In this document: positions 7,966 to 12,372 of the stretch, in pieces
How the letters are laid out: each line of letters starts with the position of its first letter
Position numbering within the stretch: position 1 is the first letter of the stretch
Assembly (NCBI GenBank): GCA_027062125.1
Contig: JAMOTW010000019.1
Span: 1 to 12,372, forward strand
Reading direction: 5' to 3'
Source: Thermococcus sp.
GTDB taxonomy: Archaea; Methanobacteriota_B; Thermococci; Thermococcales; Thermococcaceae
Length of the DNA: 12,372 nt
Position numbers and translations under genes: made by a program
The notes under the pieces: model-generated
The model's input: only the letters and a program-made list of their open reading frames with translations
The model's database searches: none
Told to the model about the DNA's origin: nothing

Positions 7966-9231
7966 TTAACTGTTTAACGTCTTCTCGAGGCTCTCCCTTG
8001 CGATTTCCACCAGGTCTTCAGGCGTTAGAACCTCTATGTCTTCCGGTTCACGTTCGAGGACGTCTTCGCTTGGAACAACGAGCACTCTGCGGCAGTCAAA
8101 GCGCGAGAGCTTTTCCTCAATCTTCCGCACTTCGCTCCTCTTCACCCGCTCCTTCCACTTGACCTCTCCGACCAGCTCAAGCCTATTGAAGCCCTGCAGA
8201 GCGATGTCGAGCTCAAGCTCCGGAAGCTCGACACTCACCCTTCTCAAACCGTAAGCCTTGGCGAGCAAATCGGCGATGAAGTCCTCAACGTGCCTCGGGA
8301 GTTTGTAATCAACGGCCTTTCTTATGAACTCAACAGACGTTTCAAGCTCGGTGTAGGCGTATTTTGCCTCGAGGTAGAAGTGCAGGTCGAGGAGGGGCGA
8401 GGCGTGCCGGTAAACGAACTTTTTGCGCCTCTTGCTCTGAACCAGAAACTTGCGCAGGATTCCCATCTTCGTGAGGATTGTGAGGTACTTCTGGAGCGTC
8501 CCGGGGTTGTCCTTCTTCAGCAGGCCGCGGGAGAAGAGTGCAGAGGAAAGTTCGGTGCTCGTCCCCTTTCCGTTGGCAACTTCCATCATTATCCCGAGGT
8601 AAACCCTCGTCAGTTCGTGGCCCTCTTCGTTGAAGGTCTCGCCAACGAGCTCGCTCACGAATGAACCCGAGGACGAAAAGAAGCCGGTTAAAAAGTCCCT
8701 CAGCGGGGGTTTGTAGGCGGGCACGAGCATGGGCTCCCTCAGGTAGGTGGACGCTTCTATCAGCTCCTTACCCTTCACTTCCTTCGACAGCTCCACTAAG
8801 ATTTCGCGCTCGTCTATGAGTCCGATTTTTACGAGGAAAGCTATCCCAAGGAGCGGGCTTTCCCTCATCGAGAGAAGCCTTTGAGCGAGCCACATGGTTG
8901 AGGTTACGAGTACCACCTGACTGTCCTGTTCAGTTGAGTATGCGTGCAGGAGGTCGAGGAAGCCATCGGGAAGGCGGTGGAACTCGTCGATGACGATTCT
9001 TCTCTTCTCCTTAACCAGCCTTGGAAAGAGCCTCATGAACTCCTGGTAGGTCATCTTATCGTTGCTCAGCCTGTCGTGGACTGTGCCGTCTTTGTTCACG
9101 AAGAAGAACTCGTCGTAGTCGAGGAAGTGCTCAACGAGGAACGTTTTGCCCGTCTTTCTCCTTCCGTAGAGCATCTTCCAGCCTGGGTATTTTAGGAGGG
9201 CACGTTCAATTCTTCGGGGAATTATTCTCAT
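7966..9231 (-). CDS. Archaeal ATPase / DUF234 protein: AAA+ ATPase with PD-(D/E)xK-like C-terminus
   Basis: 421 residues. The N-terminal P-loop has GRRKTGKTF (residues 23-31, Lys29) and Walker B RRIVIDEFHRLP (Asp82-Glu83), followed by sensor-like VLVTSTMWL. This fits the archaeal ATPase group (PF01637-type). The middle (about 200-280) reads as a winged-helix-like segment (GTSTELSSALFSRGLL, TLQKYLTILTKMGIL). The C-terminus matches DUF234 with a nuclease-fold signature: Asp342 in ELELDIAL, then Glu356-Val-Lys358 in LVGEVKWK. Whether it cuts nucleic acid is unproven; the family is widespread in archaea with no settled role and is often linked to genomic accessory regions. The start is ATG 9231. 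A TATA box at 9255-9264 predicts transcription beginning at the start codon, so the mRNA is probably leaderless. The start codon lies inside a palindromic repeat cluster, suggesting tight or self-regulated expression. Confidence 0.85.
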   Translation of the reverse strand: MRIIPRRIERALLKYPGWKMLYGRRKTGKTFLVEHFLDYDEFFFVNKDGTVHDRLSNDKMTYQEFMRLFPRLVKEKRRIVIDEFHRLPDGFLDLLHAYSTEQDSQVVLVTSTMWLAQRLLSMRESPLLGIAFLVKIGLIDEREILVELSKEVKGKELIEASTYLREPMLVPAYKPPLRDFLTGFFSSSGSFVSELVGETFNEEGHELTRVYLGIMMEVANGKGTSTELSSALFSRGLLKKDNPGTLQKYLTILTKMGILRKFLVQSKRRKKFVYRHASPLLDLHFYLEAKYAYTELETSVEFIRKAVDYKLPRHVEDFIADLLAKAYGLRRVSVELPELELDIALQGFNRLELVGEVKWKERVKRSEVRKIEEKLSRFDCRRVLVVPSEDVLEREPEDIEVLTPEDLVEIARESLEKTLNS

Positions 9232-9254
9232 GGGAATAATTCCTGCGGGAATAG
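9219..9254. repeat. 15-base repeat cluster A over the ATPase transcription start (candidate operator)
   Basis: On the plus strand two full units follow each other at a 15-base period: GAATTATTCTCATGG (9219-9233) and GAATAATTCCTGCGG (9234-9248), then the first part of a third (GAATAG, 9249-9254). The same stretch contains a perfect inverted repeat, GGAATTATTC (9218-9227) and GAATAATTCC (9234-9243), six bases apart with the ATPase ATG in the middle. Lying between the TATA box and the first codons, it is where a repressor would block initiation. Confidence 0.65.
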
Positions 9255-9264
9255 TTATAAAAGT
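9255..9264 (-). promoter_or_regulatory. TATA box of the ATPase/DUF234 gene
   Basis: On the minus strand this reads CTTTTATAAC, preceded by the purine-rich CCCCGAAA. Its centre is about 28 bases from ATG 9231, so transcription should begin at or next to the start codon. It directly abuts the 15-base repeat cluster downstream. Confidence 0.65.
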
Positions 9265-9328
9265 TTCGGGGTTCTCTCATACCTCTTATGTGCTCATTTT
9301 CCTGATGTCCCACCTTTGATTTCTTTCA

Positions 9329-9358
9329 GAATGATTCTCGGGAGAATTATTCTCGTGG
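9329..9358. repeat. 15-base repeat cluster B upstream of the right-hand gene (candidate operator)
   Basis: Two adjacent 15-base units, GAATGATTCTCGGGA (9329-9343) and GAATTATTCTCGTGG (9344-9358). The second matches the first unit of cluster A at 14 of 15 bases. The cluster ends about 16 bases before the TATA-like CTATATAG of the gene to the right. Same motif and same period at both divergent promoters point to one shared DNA-binding regulator. Confidence 0.65.
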
Positions 9359-9373
9359 TAATAGAGGGATCTC

Positions 9374-9383
9374 CTATATAGGC
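9374..9383 (+). promoter_or_regulatory. TATA-like box for the right-hand gene
   Basis: CCTATATAGG is a palindromic TATA-like element. It predicts transcription from about 9405-9410, leaving a leader of about 40 bases before ATG 9450. Because it is symmetric it could also be part of the operator. Confidence 0.45.
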
Positions 9384-9449
9384 AAGCATTTTTAGAGAAA
9401 TCGAGGTAAAAAGAGAATTAGTGAACATGCCAGTATGGGGGGCCGTAAA

Positions 9450-10329
9450 ATGGGGCTGTTTGGAAAAAAGAAAAGAACCTCGGAAGAAGTTGCTGCAGAG
9501 ATGAAGAAACCAGTATGGTGGGTAAGTAGCTCCGTATTTAAATCAACTCCAAATAATCCGAGGACAAAAAAACATTAAACGGATCTTTGGGGACGAATTA
9601 GATGATTACACTTTAGATACAGTATATGCGGAATCAAGAAGTCCCTTCACGAGCAGAAAGCAATATACGAAAAGATACCCACGCTTGTAGCTCACGAACT
9701 GGCGAGGGAAATCATTCCATACCTAATTGTCAAGAAAACAGGGAACAAATACACAAAGGAGATCGGTCGCGCTGTTATGATAGCTATCGAGAATTCCTTG
9801 AAGAGAAGGGAGGAAACACCCGAAGCGATAGACGAGGAGCGATTTGCGGAAGACATCGTAAGGCACTTATCTAAGCACTTCATCATAAAAGATCCCGAAA
9901 AAACAAAGGAAGATCTGATAAAAGTTCTAAGAGCAATCAAGGATTACTCCTCCACCCTCTTGAGCATTGACCCCATTAAAGAAGAAGAGAAAGCCAAGAC
10001 GGTACACGACCACTTTGATGCAGACATAAATGAAATTGAATCATCAGATAGCTACCTCGAGAAGAATGCACCGGAAGTTTTCGAAAAGTGGTGGGGGTTA
10101 AAAACAACAATCGCAGAAGTTCTGGGGACGAAACCGTACCGCCACGAAGTAATGAGGAAGGCAAAGGGGATCACTAAGAAAAAGAGAGCGAAAAAGAAAC
10201 CGAAATCTTACAACACCAGATGATGAAATATTTGCCCGCCTCGACAGACTGGAGGAGAAAGTCGACGAGCTCACGAGGAAGGTGGACGAGCTGGTGGAGC
10301 TCCTCATGCTCCTCTCGAAGGAAGGATAA
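9450..10329 (+). pseudogene. Frameshifted A+T-rich gene of unknown function (about 290 codons)
   Basis: ATG 9450 opens a typical start, MGLFGKKKRTSEEVAAEMKK, then the frame meets TAA (9576) and TGA (9603). A plausible continuation is open in another frame from 9526 to 9690 (IKRIFGDELDDYTLDTVYAE). From about 9645 the first frame resumes (EQKAIYEKIPTLVAHELARE) to TGA 10221. The second frame then supplies PDDEIFARLDRLEEKVDELT and a coiled-coil tail ending at TAA 10327-10329. The four pieces fit one ancestral charged, mainly helical protein with a Lys-rich stretch before the coiled coil. Three indels are needed (near 9520-9531, 9640-9660 and 10200-10220). The 148-codon piece starting at ATG 9777 has no ribosome binding site and its frame is coding-like upstream, so I do not treat it as a separate gene. 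A+T content and AAA/AGA/ATA codon use are clearly higher than in neighbours, suggesting foreign origin. I recognise no family. Confidence 0.6.
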
Positions 10330-10333
10330 ACAG

Positions 10334-10360
10334 CATCTTTTCCAATTTGAACCTATTTTT
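10334..10360 (+). terminator. T-rich tracts after the frameshifted gene (possible terminator)
   Basis: Two short T-tracts, CATCTTTTCC and CCTATTTTTGCC, lie within 30 bases of the TAA at 10327-10329. This is compatible with archaeal U-tract termination but weak. Confidence 0.3.
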
Positions 10361-10368
10361 GCCAAAAA

Positions 10369-10415
10369 CTATTATACCCCGGGACTTCGAAAGCTGGATG
10401 TTACCGTGGTGGGGG
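10369..10415 (+). promoter_or_regulatory. Promoter and ribosome binding site ahead of a 47-codon ORF
   Basis: CTATTATAC at 10369-10377 is a good TATA box. About 31 bases later lies GGTGGGGG (10408-10415), four bases before ATG 10420. This is a complete set of archaeal expression signals, which suggests a gene once began here whatever its present state. Confidence 0.5.
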
Positions 10416-10419
10416 AGTT

Positions 10420-10563
10420 ATGTCTATTCTATTAAAAATTCCAACCATGATCATCCCCATGGAAATCCTTCTGGAAGAAACCGGAACTCAGCTCAGGATT
10501 TCTAGCAGGGGAAACTACGTTAGAACTTGTTTTAGGTCTTTGACAGGGGAACGTCCTGTTTGA
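10420..10563 (+). CDS. Short ORF of 47 codons, possibly the 5' end of a decayed gene
   Basis: The product begins MSILLKIPTMIIPMEILLEE and ends TGERPV at TGA 10561-10563. No family is recognised. It has a convincing promoter and ribosome binding site. However, the second half looks less like real protein, and another frame over 10485-10543 (with GFLAGETTLELVLGL) looks more coding-like, so a frameshift near 10480 is possible. With the stop-bearing open stretches that follow, the likeliest reading is the start of a broken gene. A genuine small protein cannot be ruled out. Confidence 0.35.
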   Translation: MSILLKIPTMIIPMEILLEETGTQLRISSRGNYVRTCFRSLTGERPV

Positions 10564-10785
10564 ATACACCCATTAAGGGCCTCAAGACTGCTGTGGGCCG
10601 AAGCCGACGCTCATTGAGAACCCAAAATGGACTCGCTGGTAAAGAGACTGGCCTTTGTTCCGGCGGTTGAGAGATACGAGATCATCCCCCTGAAAAATTG
10701 AGGAGAACCGAAGAATTTTGAAAAGATTGGAGGTGATGTTCGACATTCACATTTCATCATAACAGCCGACCAGCGGCATCCTTAA
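10564..10785 (+). pseudogene. Possible coding remnants with several stops
   Basis: Continuing in the same frame as the 47-codon ORF, three stretches look protein-like between stops: LRASRLLWAEADAH (TGA 10615), MDSLVKRLAFVPAVERYEII (10627-10686, stop TGA 10699) and NFEKIGGDVRHSHFIITADQ (10714-10773, stop TAA 10783). The last two have protein-like strand patterns and ordinary Thermococcus codon use. No single frame is open and no family is recognised. I read this as the decayed rest of one or two genes; it could also be noncoding sequence that looks coding by chance. An AGGTGAT-like run near 10731-10737 leads only to an eight-codon ORF. Confidence 0.3.
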
Positions 10786-10810
10786 AAATTTCTGCTTTTG
10801 AATTAATCAC
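10779..10810 (+). promoter_or_regulatory. Promoter of the glycosyltransferase gene (leaderless)
   Basis: CCTTAAAAATTT at about 10780-10791 is an archaeal TATA box centred some 26 bases before ATG 10811. There is no ribosome binding site between them, so the transcript probably starts at the ATG and is translated as a leaderless mRNA. Confidence 0.6.
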
Positions 10811-11860
10811 ATGAACTCGCTCCTCCTTGGTCTCGTCGTCATCTTCCTCTGGGACGGCTACTTTTTCTTCAATTACATAATTAGCCTTTTCAGGAATTAC
10901 AGAATTCGGGAATGGAAGCCCAGGGTCTCTATAATAATCCCCGCCTACAACGAGGGGGTGAGTGTTCTTAACGCCATCGAATCCGCCCTTGCCCAGGATT
11001 ACCCTGACTTCGAGGTCATAGTTGTCGACGACGGGAGCGAGGATGACACCTTTGAGGTCGCTTCATCCCTCAAAAACGCCAGGTTGAAGGTTTACAGGGT
11101 GGAGCACGGTGGAAAGGCGAGGGCTTTGAACTTCGGCCTCTCGAAGGCTTCCGGCGAGGTCATAGTGACGACGGATGCAGACAGCCGTCTCGAACCCGAT
11201 GCGGTTAAGGAGCTTGTGGGGCGCTTCTACTCGGATGAAGTCCTCGGCGTTGGTGGTCAGGTTCGCGTCGCTGGGGGCTCTTTCCTTGAGATGGCGCAGG
11301 ACGCGGAGCACCTCAGGATAGCCATGTTCCGCCGGGCCAAGGAGCTGGACGACCTGAGCCTCGCCCCTGGACCGATAGCTGCCTTCCGCAGGGAGGCTCT
11401 TGAGAGGATCGGCGGCTTCGTCGAGGACATCGTTGAGGACTACGCAACCACAAAGGCCGTTAAGGAGTTTGGAAAAGTCGTCTACGCCCCCCGCGCGAGG
11501 GTATGGACGAAGATGCCCAAGAGCCTTGCCGTCCTCTGGCGCCAGAGGAAGCGCTGGTTTCTCGGCGACCTGAAAAACCTCGGAGGAGGCTTTACGAAGG
11601 ATTTGGCCTTTCTACTCCTTTCCGATGTTGTGGCGCTTTTAGATGTGATTGTTCCCCCGCTTCTCCTGCTCACTGGCCGGTTCGAGCTCTTCGCCCTCTG
11701 GTGGTTCTTCGAGACCTTCACGATGCTTTTACCGACCCTCTTCGAGGGCGGAAGGCTGATAAACGCGCTCCTGTTCCCGGTTATAGTCTGGTTCTGGGCG
11801 GCCTTTTACCTCACCCTCCACATCTACGGCTACCTCTCGGTGCTCCTCGGGAGGTCATGA
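10811..11860 (+). CDS. Membrane glycosyltransferase, family 2 (processive polysaccharide synthase-like)
   Basis: 349 residues. An N-terminal hydrophobic segment (about 3-27) anchors the protein. The GT-A domain begins at RVSIIIPAYNE (38-48) and carries VVDDGS (Asp73-Asp74), GGKARALN (100-107), the metal-binding TTDADS (Asp122-Ala-Asp124), the likely catalytic Glu209-Asp210 in VEDYATT, and RQRKRWFLG, giving Gln245-Arg-Lys-Arg248-Trp249. This last QxxRW motif marks processive enzymes such as cellulose, hyaluronan and poly-GlcNAc synthases. The C-terminus (about 265-345) has several hydrophobic segments. The protein probably adds nucleotide-sugar units to a cell-surface polysaccharide or glycolipid at the cytoplasmic face; donor and product cannot be told. 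It is shorter than bacterial cellulose synthases because it lacks PilZ or extra membrane parts. It seems transcribed alone from a leaderless promoter. Confidence 0.88.
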   Translation: MNSLLLGLVVIFLWDGYFFFNYIISLFRNYRIREWKPRVSIIIPAYNEGVSVLNAIESALAQDYPDFEVIVVDDGSEDDTFEVASSLKNARLKVYRVEHGGKARALNFGLSKASGEVIVTTDADSRLEPDAVKELVGRFYSDEVLGVGGQVRVAGGSFLEMAQDAEHLRIAMFRRAKELDDLSLAPGPIAAFRREALERIGGFVEDIVEDYATTKAVKEFGKVVYAPRARVWTKMPKSLAVLWRQRKRWFLGDLKNLGGGFTKDLAFLLLSDVVALLDVIVPPLLLLTGRFELFALWWFFETFTMLLPTLFEGGRLINALLFPVIVWFWAAFYLTLHIYGYLSVLLGRS

Positions 11861-11904
11861 GGTGTACCGGGCGAAACCCTTTTAAGTGCTCACTTCCGTA
11901 CTAC

Positions 11905-11942
11905 ATAGACTATATAGATTATGGTGCAACAAATAGACTATA
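11905..11942 (+). promoter_or_regulatory. Promoter of the phosphate transporter with a 10-base direct repeat (candidate operator)
   Basis: CTATATAG at 11910-11917 is a TATA box about 30 bases before ATG 11946, so the leader is very short or absent. ATAGACTATA occurs exactly at 11905-11914, overlapping the TATA box, and again at 11933-11942, over the predicted transcription start. The 28-base spacing and both positions suit a repressor site. A second TATA-like CCTTTTAAG lies upstream near 11878-11886. Confidence 0.5.
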
Positions 11943-11945
11943 GTG

Positions 11946-12372
11946 ATGACGATGATAACGGCGCTCTTCATGGCGTGGGCGATAGGTGCAAACGACAGTG
12001 CAAAGGCCGTTGGAACCGCCGTTGGCTCAGGCGTACTCGGCTTCAAGAGAGCCGTGCTCCTCATAGGGATATTCACCACTCTGGGCGTTTTTCTTGGAGG
12101 TTCCGGCGTTTCCGGAACGGTCTCCGGGCTCGCCGAGGGCATGTCCGCGGCCGAGGTCAGTCTCGTCCTCTTCAGCGCCGCCACCGCGGTAACCCTCGCC
12201 AGCCTCTGGGGGAAGCCAATCTCAACCACCCAGTCCATAATCGGTGGACTGGTTGGAGCCTCTCTCGCCCTGGGTCTCCCAGTCGACTGGTTGACGGTGG
12301 GGAAAATCGCCTCCGCGTGGATTCTCTCCCCCATCGTCGCGGCCCTCTTCGCGGTGGCTGTTTACCGGATTT
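11946..12372 (+). CDS. PiT-family inorganic phosphate transporter (partial, 3' end outside window)
   Basis: The visible 142 residues begin MTMITALFMAWAIGANDSAK and carry the PiT signature GANDSAKAVGTAVGSG (residues 14-29), with several hydrophobic helices and GKPISTTQSIIGG near residues 89-101, the second conserved PiT element. PiT proteins import inorganic phosphate with Na+ or H+ across the cytoplasmic membrane. The start is ATG 11946 because of the TATA box spacing; an adjacent GTG (11943) and a later ATG (11952) are alternatives. There is no classical ribosome binding site. A DUF47/PhoU-like partner, often next to archaeal PiT genes, would lie outside the window if present. The frame is still open at the window edge. 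Confidence 0.9.
   Translation, partial: MTMITALFMAWAIGANDSAKAVGTAVGSGVLGFKRAVLLIGIFTTLGVFLGGSGVSGTVSGLAEGMSAAEVSLVLFSAATAVTLASLWGKPISTTQSIIGGLVGASLALGLPVDWLTVGKIASAWILSPIVAALFAVAVYRI

Noticed and set aside
9219..9358. The repeats as a CRISPR array or integration site
   Set aside because: Units are 15 bases, adjacent without spacers, and there are no cas genes, integrase or tRNA gene; an operator fits better.
9374..9383. Palindrome CCTATATAGG as a mobile-element end
   Set aside because: It is better explained as a TATA box; there is no matching copy, transposase or target duplication nearby.
9626..9874. An 82-codon reading frame within the A+T-rich gene
   Set aside because: Its translation is rich in Ser, Arg, Cys and His without a fold-like pattern, while another frame over the same bases reads as a regular helical protein.
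9777..10223. A free-standing 148-residue gene starting at ATG 9777
   Set aside because: There is no ribosome binding site or promoter at this ATG, and the same frame is coding-like for more than 100 bases upstream, so the ATG is internal to a longer, broken gene.
10220..10226. ATGATGA resembling a C box of a C/D guide RNA
   Set aside because: No CTGA D box follows at a suitable distance, and the site is inside a coding-like stretch.
10220..10435. A 71-codon plus-strand frame beginning MMKYLPAST
   Set aside because: The part rich in Ser, Arg and Trp is the out-of-frame reading of the coiled-coil segment, which is the coherent one.
11882..12334. A 150-codon minus-strand frame over the transporter gene
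   Set aside because: It is Pro/Thr/Ser-rich and the antisense of clear PiT signature motifs.

Overview
The window looks like chromosomal DNA from a hyperthermophilic euryarchaeon of the order Thermococcales, most likely Thermococcus. The evidence is an archaeal-type purine gene pair (purP-purO), a prolyl oligopeptidase whose sequence and active-site numbering match the Pyrococcus furiosus enzyme as I remember it, an Lhr-type helicase, a KaiC-like ATPase, GGTGAT-type ribosome binding sites, and archaeal TATA boxes about 25-35 bases upstream of starts. This assignment is inference from recognised families; no search was run.

Left part (1-7960), ordinary core chromosome. The 3' end of purP overlaps purO by four bases; together they make IMP from AICAR via FAICAR. 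Converging on purO is a sodium:solute symporter gene broken by two lesions: a one-base frameshift near 1987-1989 and an in-frame TAG at 1404-1406 where a Gln would be expected. A divergent promoter region then leads to prolyl oligopeptidase (2344-4197) and a single-domain KaiC-like ATPase (4272-4976). The KaiC-like gene converges with, and overlaps by nine bases, a long Lhr-type helicase gene on the minus strand (4968-7568). Divergent from the helicase is a 99-residue acidic CxxC protein (7661-7960) of unknown function. Several starts were set by TATA box position, and these are shorter than the longest possible reading frames.

Middle part (7966-10810), an accessory-looking patch. A minus-strand ATPase of the archaeal ATPase/DUF234 type, with a nuclease-like C-terminal motif, faces away from a visibly more A+T-rich gene (9450-10329). 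That gene is readable only by changing frame three times, so it is probably decayed. Between the two lie two clusters of one 15-base repeat (consensus GAATWATTCTCRYGG). One cluster covers the transcription start and start codon of the ATPase gene; the other sits just upstream of the TATA box of the right-hand gene. This looks like a shared operator system and is the most interesting signal in the window. To the right, 10330-10810 holds a 47-codon ORF with a good promoter and ribosome binding site, followed by what look like further coding remnants with stops.

Right part (10811-12372), core-like again: a leaderless membrane glycosyltransferase of family 2 with the QxxRW motif of processive polysaccharide synthases, then the 5' part of a PiT-family phosphate transporter. 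The promoter of the transporter carries a 10-base direct repeat over the TATA box and at the predicted start of transcription. I see no tRNA, rRNA, CRISPR array or complete insertion sequence.
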